This document shows positions 1 through 10,177 of a DNA stretch of 64,000 bases, piece by piece. Numbering within the stretch: position 1 is the stretch's first letter; each line of letters starts with the position of its first letter. The stretch comes from Saccopteryx bilineata. Its lineage: Eukaryota; Chordata; Mammalia; Chiroptera; Emballonuridae. Below the pieces are notes generated by a model, which saw only the letters and a program-made list of their open reading frames with translations, had not been told where the DNA came from and did no database searches. Location: positions 132,796,266 to 132,860,265 of the forward strand of contig NC_089491.1 in assembly GCF_036850765.1 (NCBI RefSeq), in the 5' to 3' direction. The position numbers and the translations under genes are program-made.

Positions 1-133
1 AGCTCACAAAAGCATTAAGATATAAGTTGACAGATGACTCTAACTGCAGAGTCGAGCAACTTAAATTCAATATTATGCCGAGTAGGTGCCTTCATGATTT
101 TGAGGTGTGGGAGTGGCCAAATTAAACTGTTTT

Positions 134-302
134 GGCTCTGGCTGAGTAGTTCGGTTGATTAGAGCATATTCCCCATACACCAAGGTTATGGGTTTGATCT
201 CTGGTCAGGCTACTTCCAAGAATAAACCAAAGAATACACAAAGAGGTGGAACAACAAGTCGACATTTCTCTCTCAAATCAATCAATCAAATAAAATTTAA
301 AT
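134..302 (+). mobile_element. SINE, class D, degenerate
   Basis: A tRNA-like head (ggctctggctgagtagttc, then a B-box-like gggtttgatc) is followed by the class D body with 'aagaataaacca' and a CT-rich then A-rich tail. It is more diverged than other class D copies here. Confidence 0.7.
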
Positions 303-1319
303 AAAGTCTCCTAGAAGTTATGCTCATGAAGACGGCCGGTGAAGGCATGGAAGTGTGGAGACTGGTTTGAAGCATTTTCTGGTATGAGAGGTTATGATTT
401 GGATCAGATGTTGGTGCCTGCCTTGGAAGCTACTTCTTTGGACTCCAGGAGTCTTGTTTGCTGAGCTTCTACTGTCTCATGCTCTGTTAGTGGGGTGAAT
501 CGGGTAAAGGGGAGCAAAGAAGATTTAGTTGCAAAAGGAGAGTCTTTCTACTGTTGAAACCAGATGTAGTATCTCTCCTATACCTTAGAGCTACTTTTCT
601 GTCCTATGCTAGAATCATCCAATAACTGACAAGTTATTACATTAATAGTTTGTCATTGCAGGCATCTCCACTCAGTCTCTACATGGGATCATATTGTTAG
701 GTTTAGGTTCAGGGCTCCTTTAAATCCAGAGCCCCTTTAAAACTCAAATTCCCCTCAGCCAACTTCCCACTAGGGCTCAAAACACAACATTCTTATCCCC
801 CACTGTGAGGTTGTAGTTAATTTGCTTGCTATTCTCTCTCAGTGGCTTCCTGGCCTTCACTTTGAAGTGTAGCAAAAAGTTGACCTTTGCAGAAGTGTCT
901 GGGAAAGCTTACACTGGGGAAGGCTCTGACAATTAGGGGATTTGAAACCAGAATAGTTTTTTTGTAAAAGCCTAGCCATAGGTTCAGAGACTCTTCTGAT
1001 AGATCAGGTGCCATCCCGCCATGGTGAGGGCAGTGCAAACTTGCAGGAGGAGGGGCTGGCTTGCTTGAAGTCCTTGCCCAGGATCTTTGAACCAGCCCAG
1101 GCTTTCTTTTTACACCTAATGTGGATAATTGGCAGTTGAGCAGGGAGATAAACAATTTGGAGGAGCTGTGGTGCCACTCCAATCCACATATGAAGAAATA
1201 TTACTTTGTACCTATAGGAGCAGTGATGTCAGCCGCTTTTTCCAAGACCCCTGACCAACCTATATAAACCCAGTTCCATCCCTCCCTGTGGGCCTACACG
1301 GTTTCGTCTGTCTCAACCA
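303..1319. other. No gene recognised
   Basis: This stretch has short open frames only, none with a recognisable protein motif, and no clear young repeat. It lies beyond the 3' end of METTL7A. HIGD1C, the next gene in the human order as I remember it, is not visible here. Confidence 0.5.
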
Positions 1320-1334
1320 GCCTGCATCCAGGCT

Positions 1335-1705
1335 CCTCCCCCCTCTGTGCCCCCAAATGAGAAGCAGGAAGGCAGACAGACAGACTTCCGCATTCGCCCG
1401 ACCAGGATCCACCTGGCATGCCCACTAGGGGGCGATGCTCTGCTCATCTGGGCCGTTTCTCCACCGCAACCGGAGCCATTCTAGCCCCTGAGGCAGATGG
1501 AGGCCATGGAGCCATCCTCAGCACCCGGGCCAACTTTGCTCCAATGGAGCTTTGGCTGCGGGAGGGGAAGAGAGAGACAGAGAGGAAGGAGAGGGGGAGG
1601 GGTGGAGAAGCAGATGGGCGCTTCTCCTGTGTGCCCTAACTGGGAATCAAACCTGGCAGTTCCACACACCAGGCTGATGCTCTACCACTGGGCCAGCCAG
1701 CCAAG
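1335..1705 (-). mobile_element. SINE, class A, with target duplication
   Basis: On the minus strand it starts with a tRNA-like head at about 1705 and ends near 1335. The flanks carry a 15-bp direct repeat with one mismatch, gcctgcatccaggct at 1320-1334 and gcctgcacccaggct at 1706-1720, which fixes both ends. Confidence 0.9.
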
Positions 1706-1924
1706 GCCTGCACCCAGGCTTTTAAAATAAATTTTCCTTTTGGAACATACCAGCCTTGTGTTTTCAGTTCCTTCTGGATAGGACCATTCTCCTGGTGCCC
1801 CAGCTTCTCCCTCACAGCATTCTCACAGTCCTGTGCTCCAAGAGAGCAGCGAACGACTCTAGCTTATTCAGGGCCCTAAGCCAAGCATCGAGAGCAGAGT
1901 GCACAGGAGGCATTCATCTATTTG

Positions 1925-1964
1925 TTGAATGAAGTTCAGTATTGATTAAGCACCAAGTGCTTCA
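1925..1964 (+). repeat. MIR, left arm, split by the provirus
   Basis: The segment 'attgattaagcaccaagtgc' is typical of the MIR core. It continues on the far side of the provirus at 5887, so the provirus landed inside an old MIR. Confidence 0.7.
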
Positions 1965-2484
1965 TGTAAGGACCAAGAGAAAATCAGAAAATAAGCAGGG
2001 CACTAATGGAACAGGGAACTTAAGGGTTACAGGCAGGTCCTGCTCCTGTTCTGTTAGGAGTAACATGCCCAAGGTCGTTCAAGAAGCAGAGACAGATAGG
2101 GACTCTGGGAAGCTGAGAGAGAAGAAAAAAAAAAGGAAAAAGAGACAAAGGTTTGCATTCTATTGGTTAAAAGACCCTTATCAGAAGTTCAGGTTTGGAA
2201 TTCGCCAATGAGCTAGACCCCAGCCCCTGTTGCTATGCTATGTGCAGCCCCCTTAGCAAATAGGTTACCGCCACATCTGCTTCTGGTATGAGGCTTGCTT
2301 GCTTAGCTTATAAAAAGATTTAGCTGTGAGTGCTAGGTGCGGCTCCCATTTGCAGCTCCTTGTGGGCACGGTCTTTCCGGACATCTCGGGAGTTCACCCC
2401 TGCGCAGGGTAAACTGGCCAATAAAGTAACATCTTAACTCCTGAAAGTCTCCGACATTTGTTCTCGTACCCGGTGGATGCTACA
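1965..2484 (+). repeat. 5' LTR of the provirus
   Basis: The LTR runs from tgtaaggacc to gatgctaca. It holds a TATA box at 2309-2316 and a polyadenylation signal aataaa at 2420-2425, followed by a GT-containing stretch. These give the expected U3-R-U5 order. Confidence 0.93.
2309..2316 (+). promoter_or_regulatory. LTR TATA box
   Basis: The motif tataaaaa lies about 110 bp upstream of the aataaa of the same LTR. This is the normal U3 promoter arrangement. The 3' LTR carries the same motif. Activity is not known. Confidence 0.7.
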
Positions 2485-2487
2485 TTT

Positions 2488-2505
2488 TGGGGGCTCGCCT
2501 GGGAT
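2488..2505 (+). other. Primer binding site, tRNA-Pro type
   Basis: tgggggctcgcctgggat begins three bases after the LTR end. It matches the tRNA-Pro primer site used by many gammaretroviruses except at two positions. The spacer is one T longer than the usual two bases. Confidence 0.8.
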
Positions 2506-2875
2506 TCTCCCTTGGCGGAGTTTTGGGTTGGAGACCGGAAGGACAGCTCAAGCTGAGTAAGTATTCACGGAGGATCCTCATTTGGTTTGGTTTTGGGCTC
2601 TGGAGCATATAAACCTGAGGTAGTAGGTGGGACGCCGCTGGTAACCTACCCAGGGCTTTCAGAAGCGGGACGCCGCTCTCTGAAATTTGGATATTTGGAT
2701 TTGTTAACTTTGGGAGTGACCGGTCACATTAGAATCCGTTTTGCGCTGCGCTGCGCTGCGTTTTGTCTGAGCTCAAATGACTGAGTTGAGTGTGAGAGAG
2801 ACAAGTGTGTTCCTTGTGTTAATAGTGTGTGTTGCCTGTATCCTACCCTTTCTCATTATTTCTGAGTCATCTAGG

Positions 2876-3835
2876 ATGGGACAACAGGAGTCTGTGCTGG
2901 GATCCCTGCTCGAGTGCCTGTTGAAGAATTTTTCTGATTTCCAGAAGAGGGCTCAGGGGTACGGAGGTCCACAGCCAAGTCCAGGTTTCCTCCCGACCTT
3001 GAGCCAGCTGGAATAGCCTGCATTTAATGTAGGATAGCCCACAGAGGGCACTTTTGACCTTCCAATTTTGTTTGCTGTCAGAGCCACGGTCTATAGGGCT
3101 CCCCACCCAGACCAATACCTGAATATGGATGTATGGGTAGATACAGCCATTTTGTCTCCTCCTCTGGGAGGAACAGCCATTTTGCCTCCTCCTCCGGGAG
3201 GAACAGCCATTTTGCCTCCTCCTCCGGGAGGAACAGCCATTTTGCCTCCTCCTCCAGGAGGCGCAGCTATTTTGCCTCTCCGGGAGGCGCCGCTGGCACC
3301 AGATGCTGGCCCACGGGCACCTCCTCGCCTCATCTATGTGCCTTTTTCCACTAGTGATTTATACAATTGGAAACATCAGAATCCCCCATTTTCCGAGAAA
3401 CCTCAGGGATTAATATCTCTCCTTGAGACCATTTTTAGGACCCATCAGCCCACATGGGATGATTGTCAGCAGATTTTACAAACCCTCTTCACTTCTGAAG
3501 AAAGGGACAGAATAATAAGAGAAGCTGCTAAGGCGGTATTAGGAGAAGAAAAGGAAACTTAGGAGGGACGAAGGGAAATAGAAGACGTTCTCCCATCTCA
3601 ACCTCCTACCTAGGACCCTAATACTGCTGGAGGAAGGGACGTGCTCCTCCAGTATCGCCGGGCTCTGTTGAGGGGGCTCAAGGCAGCAGCTAGAAAGTCA
3701 ACCAACTTTAGCAAAGTAAGTGAAGTCATCCAGGGAAGAGAGGAATCCCCAGCAGCCTTTCTAGAGAGACTCATAGGAGCTTGCTTCATAGCTTTCATCA
3801 AGGCCCTGCTCCAGAGTGGAAAGAAAGGTCATTGA
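2876..3835 (+). pseudogene. gag: Broken retroviral gag (matrix, p12-like, capsid parts)
   Basis: A single reading frame with in-frame stops runs from the MGQ start at 2876, where glycine 2 would carry the myristoyl group. Matrix-like text is followed by a proline-rich p12-like part with a tandem repeat. Capsid text follows with '[14 protein letters not shown]' and '[11 protein letters not shown]', and then the major-homology-like segment 'REESPAAFLERL' near 3750. Stops are TAG at 3014-3016, 3035-3037, 3560-3562 and 3611-3613, then TGA at 3833-3835. No frameshift is needed up to about 3770. Beyond that the capsid end and nucleocapsid are lost or garbled; 'KEGHKKVSC' at about 3887 may be a zinc-knuckle scrap. 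The frame is open upstream of the MGQ back to an ATG at 2777. The gene is non-functional. Confidence 0.9.
3143..3288 (+). repeat. 30-bp tandem repeat within gag
   Basis: Five units start at 3143, 3173, 3203, 3233 and 3263. The first four are 30 bp and the last has lost 4 bp. In the gag frame each unit encodes a ten-residue [14 protein letters not shown] block. The second and third units are identical. Confidence 0.95.
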
Positions 3836-4052
3836 ACTGAAGCCTGCCAGGTTTCCGGGCCCCACCGGTTGACACACCTGTGCTGTGGAAAGAGGGACAT
3901 AAGAAGGTAAGCTGCCCCCTTGCTCCATGGAGGGAGGGTTCAGTCTCTTCTAGTCCTGCTCCAGCTACCTGTGACCTGACCTTGCCCAGCGTGCTGGGAA
4001 TTGCCACTGAAGGCCCAAGGACATCGTTCAGGAGCCTAAGGTATTTCTTCCA

Positions 4053-4163
4053 AGTAGCATATAAGCTAATCTCATTTCTTGTAAACACAAGGGCCATCTA
4101 CTATGCCTTGCTTGAATATTTAAGTTTTATTTATCCCTCAAAGATCTCTACTGTGGGTATTGA
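4053..4163 (+). pseudogene. Possible retroviral protease remnant
   Basis: The translation around 'FLVNTRAIYYALL' and 'PSKISTVGID' resembles the aspartic-protease segment of gammaretroviral pol. The catalytic triplet is altered (NTR where DTG is expected), so it could not be active. No RT or integrase text follows. Confidence 0.5.
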
Positions 4164-4189
4164 CAGTCTGGTTTTATTGCTTTATTTAA

Positions 4190-5352
4190 TGTTTAGTATC
4201 TCCTTTATTTCTCTTATCTCAATGCCTCATGCCTATTATAGGCTGGGACCTGCTGCTAATTCCAGCTAGAAGCAGTGGTCACTAGGACTTAAACTCTAAC
4301 TGCAATGTGTAGAAATGTAACACCCTTTCCCTAAGTACTTACAGGTTTTATAGGTTACTCAGAAAACTGTTCAAAGACTGTCCAAGAGGCACTTCTAACA
4401 GTACATCACCCAAGGACTGACTCCCACGTAGACGGGTCCACACACCATGATCCTGACAACTCCCACTACTGCCAAGGTAGAAGGCATACTCGCCTAGGTC
4501 CACCGCAGCCGGCTGAAGCTTGCAGTCCCAGCAGAGACACCTTTGTGGACAGCGAAGACTGACCCCATCAACTAAGCTGACCCTGAGAAGGACAGCATGC
4601 CCTGCTTCAGCCACAAACCAGAAGTTAACTGGTCCATGCATGGAGACTTTGAGGAGGGAGGGAAACTAAGGTAAAGGAAAGCCAAGTAAGTCATCTTAAG
4701 GTTTGATGCATGTACTGCTATGAGTCATACAGAAAGGGAGTGTAGGTCCCTTAGCTGAGAGAGAAGCTACAAGGTAAATGAAAGTTATGTATGTACTCAT
4801 AGCTACCACTATAGAATAATCTGTGAATATTGGTCATGTGTCCAATAGGCTACTTATGAAAAGGACACCTCCAAAAAGCAATCTTTAAAAGAGGATTACT
4901 TAGTACTAACTTAGTCCTTGCTGAAGGTTAAGGTTTTTAGGAATTAAGAATTCTAATAAATTAAAAAGAAATTGTATAGTTTTAATAATAAAAGGTATAA
5001 AATATAGAGGTACTTTAAAAAAAAAAGTAAGTTATTATAAAGGCCAGTTATTTCTAAATAAGAAAGTGCATAAAAGTTGAAGGTTTGTGTAAGTTGCAGA
5101 AGGTTTGTGTAAGTTGCAGAAGGTTTGTGCAAGTTGTAAGAAATTAGTACAGAAAAAAAAATGCAAGGCAGAAAGAAATTAGTCCGTAAAGCTTGTAGTA
5201 CTAAGGGCACACTATCAGCGTGCCAGCACATACTAGGGAGAACCCCTGACCTAATTAGCTTATAGCTACAGCTAAAGTAGAAAATTCTCATAAGCCCCAG
5301 ACTTATACCATTCTCCCCACTGATGAAGAATCAAGGATTTGATTTATGCCCT
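4190..5352 (+). other. Provirus internal sequence, unrecognised
   Basis: No coding text can be recognised. A short direct repeat of 'aggtttgtgtaagttgcaga' type occurs three times at about 5080-5140. The purine run aaaaggagtaggga at 5353-5366, just before the 3' LTR, fits a polypurine tract. Confidence 0.5.
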
Positions 5353-5367
5353 AAAAGGAGTAGGGAA

Positions 5368-5886
5368 TGTAAGGACCAAGAGAAAATCAGAAAATAAGCA
5401 GGGCACTAATGGAACAGGGAACTTAAGGGTTACAGGCAGGTCCTGCTCCTGTTCTGTTAGGAGTAACATGCCCAAGGTCGTTCAAGAAGCAGAGACAGAT
5501 AGGGACTCTGGGAAGCTGAGAGAGAAGAAAAAAAAAAGGAAAAAGAGACAAAGGTTTGCATTCTATTGGTTAAAAGACCCTTATCAGAAGTTCAGGTTTG
5601 GAATTCACCAATGAGCTAGACCCCAGCCCCTGTTGCTATGCTATGTGCAGCCCCCTTAGCAAATAGGTTACTGCCACATCTGCTTCTGTATGAGGCTTGC
5701 TTGCTTAGCTTATAAAAAGATTTAGCTGTGAGCGCTAGGCGCAGCTCCCATTTGCAGCTCCTTGTGGGCACGGTCTTTCCGGACATCTCGGGAGTTCACC
5801 CCTGCGCAGGGTAAACTGGCCAATAAAGTAACATCTTAACTCCTGAAAGTCTCCGACATTTGTTCTCGTACCCGATGGATGCTACA
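5368..5886 (+). repeat. 3' LTR of the provirus
   Basis: It is co-linear with the 5' LTR. Six substitutions, all transitions, and one single-base indel (ctggta versus ctgta) separate them, all in the last 300 bp. TATA box and aataaa are retained. Confidence 0.93.
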
Positions 5887-6035
5887 CTTCACTTCTTCAA
5901 CTCCTCACAATAACCCTTTAGGTAGATGTTATCCCCATTAACAGATGAAGAATGTGAGAACAGAGAAGTTAACTTGCTCAGAGTCACCCAGTCAATGAAT
6001 GACACATCCAGGACCTGACCTAGATCACTTTGATA
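5887..6035 (+). repeat. MIR, right arm
   Basis: 'aactcctcacaataaccc', 'atccccattaacagatgaa' and 'cttgctcagagtcacccag' match the MIR central and 3' parts, continuing the arm at 1925-1964. Confidence 0.8.
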
Positions 6036-7566
6036 CAAAAGCCAGTGTCATTTGTCTTTCATTTTCCTCATGGCATGCATTCATCCCTCTGAAAAGCCAG
6101 TGTTGTAAGCACAATTCTGCTTGGTCAACCCCAGAAAAACAGACAGAGGGTCTGATAAAAATGCAGTAGGAAGCTCACGCTGGGCATTGTGGTGTGCCTT
6201 CCCACCACCCAGCCCCACGGTCTCCAGTCACGGGCCCTGTTTTCATGTGGATGATACCCAGCTCTCCTTGCCTCAGCCCACATGTGTGGGAGACTGCAAG
6301 TGGCAAAGCCCTGGCAGTTTGAGGCTTAGCCAAAGGGTAAGTTATTTCCCACATACCATGGCTATGAAGCTGAGTATTTGTACTCATCCCATCCCCCCAC
6401 CTGACTTCCTTGTTTAAGTTACTAAAAGCAATTTACATGCCCTTCCTCTTACCCTTTGTTTTAATGTTGGTTGATTTCAGTTATGCAGAGCTCAAGGTTT
6501 CTGCATTTGGGAGAATTCTTGGGTTGCCTTGGAAATGTGTGACTTTGTATCAGAGACTTTCTTATTTGTGTATGGCTATATAATAAAGCAGGCCAGGGCT
6601 CTTGGCCTTTTGCAAGCTATCTTTTGCATTGCAGGGTCCCCCCTGAGCCCATTATTTTTTCTCTTTAAGCCTATTTTATTCATTCCACACCATTCCCACT
6701 CAGGACCTGGAATTACTAGCCGCGCTGGTTGTGGTACACATGGTCTGGGTGTGCTCAGCTCCAAGAATGGAATACTGTGACTTATATTGAGCCAGTCAGC
6801 ATAGTCCATTCTGTCTAAACATGATTAGTTTAGCATAGGGCTTGGAACCAGTATTGTCAATAAGAGCCAATTGAGACTCACTCCTTAGGCTATTGGAATG
6901 ATCATAAATATGTGTTTTCTGGACCTGAGGAGGAAAGCAGTGAGAAGGTAACATGGCAATTATAGTCAAAACAAGTTTTGAGGTTTTGGGAATCAGGGCT
7001 TATAATACCTGCTCTGTAACTTATGGAGTGTAAAAAACTTCATTTATTTATATATTTCCATACACCTCAGTTGTGTCTAAAGAAAGTGAGGATAATATTT
7101 GCCAAACAACTTAGACAAGGAGGAACTGATTAAAATGTGCCTAGTACTTTGTACTTTGCTATTATTTGTATTCCATCATGACGAACATTTAACCATGTCA
7201 ACCTGTGGCTTTTCATATTTCTCAGTCACTAGACTGATCTAACCAACAGTGAAGTGGGGAGATGAACAAGGTTACTACTTTGGGGAGACTACAGATGGAG
7301 GAGATTCATGTTCCACTGCTCAGGGGGCCTTAGATGAGTGTCCTAACCTCACTGTAAAATAACTTTTCATGTTCAGGAGAGAATAGTAAGCTTGCTTTCT
7401 TTCTGTTCTATGGAGTTCACAAATGGGGTCTTTGGACTTGAACTTTTCAAAACACATTCTGATCCTTCCAAAATTGCTTTCTCTGAAATCAGATAGATGT
7501 GTTTATAGTTATTAACTATCTGTGAGGAAGGAAAGCCCTTAGAGACATTAAGAAAAATGAAACCAA
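6036..7566. other. No gene recognised
   Basis: AT-rich, apparently unique sequence with only short open frames and no protein motif I recognise. Confidence 0.5.
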
Positions 7567-7756
7567 CCCTGGCTGGTAGCTCAGATGGTTAGAGCGTATC
7601 CTGATACGCCAAGGTTGCAGGTTCGATGCCCGGTCAGGGAACATACAAGAATCAACCAATGAATGTGTAAATAAGTGGGACACCAAATCGATGTTTCTCT
7701 CTTTCTCCCTTTTTCTCTTTCTCAAAAATCAAGAAATAAAAATTGGAGAAAAAAAA
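7567..7756 (+). mobile_element. SINE, class D
   Basis: The head 'ccctggctggtagctcag' and B box 'ggttcgatgcccgg' are clear, followed by 'aagaatcaaccaatgaatg' and an A-rich tail. Confidence 0.9.
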
Positions 7757-7860
7757 AGGAATTGAAGACTGGAATGCAGAAAAACACACTGTGGTGGAAT
7801 AGTGGAATAAAAGACACAACAGAGGTGGCAGAACTAGGGGTGGCATCCGAGTACATTCAT

Positions 7861-8221
7861 CTTTTTTTTTTTTTTCATTTAGAGAGAGAGAGACAGACAG
7901 ACAGGAAGGGAGAGAGATGAGAAGCATCAGCTTGTAGTTATGGTACCTTAGTTGTTCATTGATTGCTTCTCACACGTGCCTTGACGGGGGGGGGGTGCTC
8001 CAGCAGAGCCAGTGACCCCTTGCTCAAGCCAGCGACCGTGGACTTCAAGCTAGTGACCTTTGGATTCAAGCCAGCAACCATGGGGTCATGTCTCAAGCCG
8101 GCGACCCTGTGCTCAGCCAGATGAGCTCACACTCAAACCCGTGACCTTGGGGTTTCCAGCCTGGGTCCTCAGTGTCCCAGGCCAATGCTCTATCCATTGT
8201 ACCACCGCCTACATAGGCCCA
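7861..8221 (-). mobile_element. SINE, class C
   Basis: The poly-T run at 7861 marks the tail of a minus-strand copy. The iterated 'caagccagcgacc' units occupy 8020-8160, and the head ends near 8221. A G run (8 or more) lies at about 7986. Confidence 0.88.
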
Positions 8222-8328
8222 GGTACATTAATTTTGAAAGCCAGCCCCCAGTGACACCAAGAACAACAAATAAATTTAAATGTCTTTAAGAAAACAATCT
8301 GTGCTATTTAGATTTGGATTTTCATCTC

Positions 8329-8334
8329 TTTATT
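8329..8334 (-). terminator. METTL7A: Candidate METTL7A polyadenylation signal
   Basis: aataaa on the minus strand lies about 400 bases past the stop codon. It is only a candidate, because other A/T-rich matches exist and the true 3' end could be further on. Confidence 0.3.
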
Positions 8335-8730
8335 CAGTTTGTGACTCCTTAAGCTCTTTTCTCCTTTTCAAAGTCATCTTCTGAGTGATTTAACTAAGCC
8401 CTCAAAGAAAGGGTGAAATTCTAACTGTTGGCTAACAACTTGAATAAGACAGCATTTTGAAGTTACCGAATAAACTAAGGTTTGGAGATGATGGTAGACT
8501 TCAATTATCAAAGCTCACTGTTTCCTTTTAAAGGAGAGCTCAAAGTTGTTTTGTTTTTGATGCTTTGGAAATCAATAGAAAATGGCTAAATAGGGTGTAA
8601 CATCAACTTTTTAGGATTAAATTCAGCTTTGCCTAAAAAAGGCATCTCTTCTCCCATTTAGTACGTTAAGTGTGAAATTGAAGCTTAAGTCGTTTGAGCC
8701 ACTCATTCAGCTCTCCACTCTCCACTCGTG

Positions 8731-8966
8731 CTATTTCACAGCATATCCACAGATGTGGGACCGCACCAGCTCCCAGGTCAGCGGGGCCTGTAGGTGCTGC
8801 AGCTTCAGCCTGGAGAAGCCAGCCCGCTCCAGGGCCTTCCAGCTCTCTCTGGTCAGGCTGCACCCATCAAAGAGCAGGTACCAGGCAGGATCCAGGACCT
8901 GCTGCCAGAAGTAATTCCAGGTTGAACGCTCAGCTGCTCCATGCTCCATGAAATAAAAGCCCCTCC
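8731..8966 (-). CDS. METTL7A: METTL7A (TMT1A) thiol methyltransferase, exon 2
   Basis: This is the last coding exon of the methyltransferase, encoding the C-terminal part of the SAM-dependent fold and ending 'GYAVK' with a stop at 8731-8733. It includes 'STWNYFWQQVLDPAW' and 'LTRESWKALERAGF', close to the human protein as I remember it. The acceptor is a polypyrimidine run ending ttttccag, with the exon starting at 8966. Exon 1 ends in phase 0, so 237 bases would be expected here for a 244-residue protein, but 236 are present. Read in phase 0 the exon goes off frame after 'GGAF'. The family frame resumes from the YFMEH segment, one base out. The missing base maps to the tttt run at about 8955-8958. 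This may be a real inactivating deletion or an assembly error. The gene call is firm; the functional state is open. Confidence 0.93.
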
Positions 8967-9103
8967 CTGGAAAAGAGAAAAGAAAACATATTTCAAGGAT
9001 TTTAGTTTGGGGAAAACAGATTTATAAGATGATTGAAGCATCAGATTTCAATGGCCCCAGAGTTCAACTTCATGAAAAGACATGGATAGGTTAAAATTGA
9101 CTG

Positions 9104-9275
9104 CCCTGGCTGGGTAGCTCAGTTGGTTAGAGCATCTTCTTGATACATCAAGGCTGTGAGTTTGATCCCCTGGTCAGGGCACATACAAGAATTATCCAAG
9201 GAATGTATAAATGAGCCACAAATCAATGTTTCTCTCTCTCTCAAATCAATAAATTTAAAAAATTGTTTAAAAAAC
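9104..9275 (+). mobile_element. SINE, class D
   Basis: The head 'ccctggctgggtagctcag' and 'agtttgatcccctgg' B box are followed by 'acatacaagaattatcc' and an AT-rich tail. It lies in the METTL7A intron. Confidence 0.88.
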
Positions 9276-9374
9276 GTACTAAAACATCACTTTGGCCAAT
9301 AGTTTATCTTGTGTCAAATTGTACACAGAGCTGACAATCTAAAGCAGTTATTGACACTTCTATTTTCTGATTAT

Positions 9375-9590
9375 AAAAGCAATATATAATAATAGCTGAA
9401 ACTTAAAGCAGTTACTGGATGCAAGGTGCTATATCCTAAATAAATGTTAACTCAATCCTCACAATAAATATATTTGCTAAGTATTATTATCATCCCTACT
9501 TTTGCAGACGAGGGAACTGAGAAAGTAAGCACATAGGAAATGAGCAACTTGCCTCAGGTCACACAGCTTGTAAAGGTCAGAATCAGGTTT
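9375..9590 (+). repeat. MIR
   Basis: 'actcaatcctcacaata', 'tttgcagacgagggaactg' and 'cttgcctcaggtcacacag' give the classic MIR order. Confidence 0.85.
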
Positions 9591-9597
9591 GTTTTTT

Positions 9598-9978
9598 ATT
9601 TTTTTAGCACAAGAGAGACAGAGAGGACAGATAGACTAGAAGGGAGAGAGATGAGAAGCATTAACTCATAGTTGTGGCACTTTAGTTGTTCATTGATTGC
9701 TTTCTCTCTTTTTTAAAGATTTTATTTATTGATTTTAGAGAAAGGATAGAAAGAAAGGGGGTGAGAAGCAGGAAGCATCAACTCCCATATGTACTTGACC
9801 AGGCAAACCTGGGGTTCAAACCAGCAACCTCAGCATTCCAGGTTGATGCTTTAGCCACGGTGCCACCACAGGTCAGGAATAGCAGTTGCTTCTTCTGTGT
9901 GCCTTGACTGGAGATCGAACATGGGACGTCCACACTCCAGGCCAATGCACTGTCCACTGAGCTACCAGCCAGATCCAG
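9598..9978 (-). mobile_element. SINE, class C-like, split by a second SINE
   Basis: The tail-side part (9598-9704) and the head-side part (9876-9978, ending 'gagctaccagccagatc') belong to one minus-strand SINE interrupted by a class B copy. Confidence 0.75.
9705..9875 (-). mobile_element. SINE, class B, nested
   Basis: 'gaagcatcaactcccatat' and 'gccaccacaggtcagg' identify a minus-strand class B copy inside the surrounding SINE. A short ttgctt repeat occurs at both junctions. Confidence 0.85.
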
Positions 9979-10177
9979 TTTTAAAATTTTTTACACAATA
10001 TTTCGCACCACTGAAAGTACTGTTTAACTATTCTTATTTAGGTTATTTCCCATTTTTCACTAGTATAAATATGGTTACAGTGACTGTCCTTACCCAAAAT
10101 TTTTGTGACTCCATCTGTCGTTCTCTCCAAATAAATAACTTGCTAAAAAGTAGAATTGCTTAGTCAAAAATCTGTGC

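Larger units (their letters stand above)
1965..5886 (+). mobile_element. Endogenous gammaretrovirus-like provirus, internally deleted
   Basis: Two LTRs of 520 and 519 bp, each TG...CA, enclose only about 2.9 kb of internal sequence. A 5-bp direct repeat, cttca, flanks the element at 1960-1964 and 5887-5891. A tRNA-Pro-type primer site follows the 5' LTR. The internal region has a broken gag, a protease remnant, then 1.2 kb with no recognisable coding. Reverse transcriptase, integrase and env are not seen, so the copy cannot be autonomous. The LTRs differ by six transitions and one 1-bp indel, which implies a recent insertion. The classification as gammaretrovirus-like rests on the primer site and the MA/CA text; I did not run a family search. 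Confidence 0.93.

Noticed and set aside
4348..4641. Possible env remnant in the provirus
   Set aside because: The only longer frame is on the minus strand, and no forward frame shows surface or transmembrane protein text.
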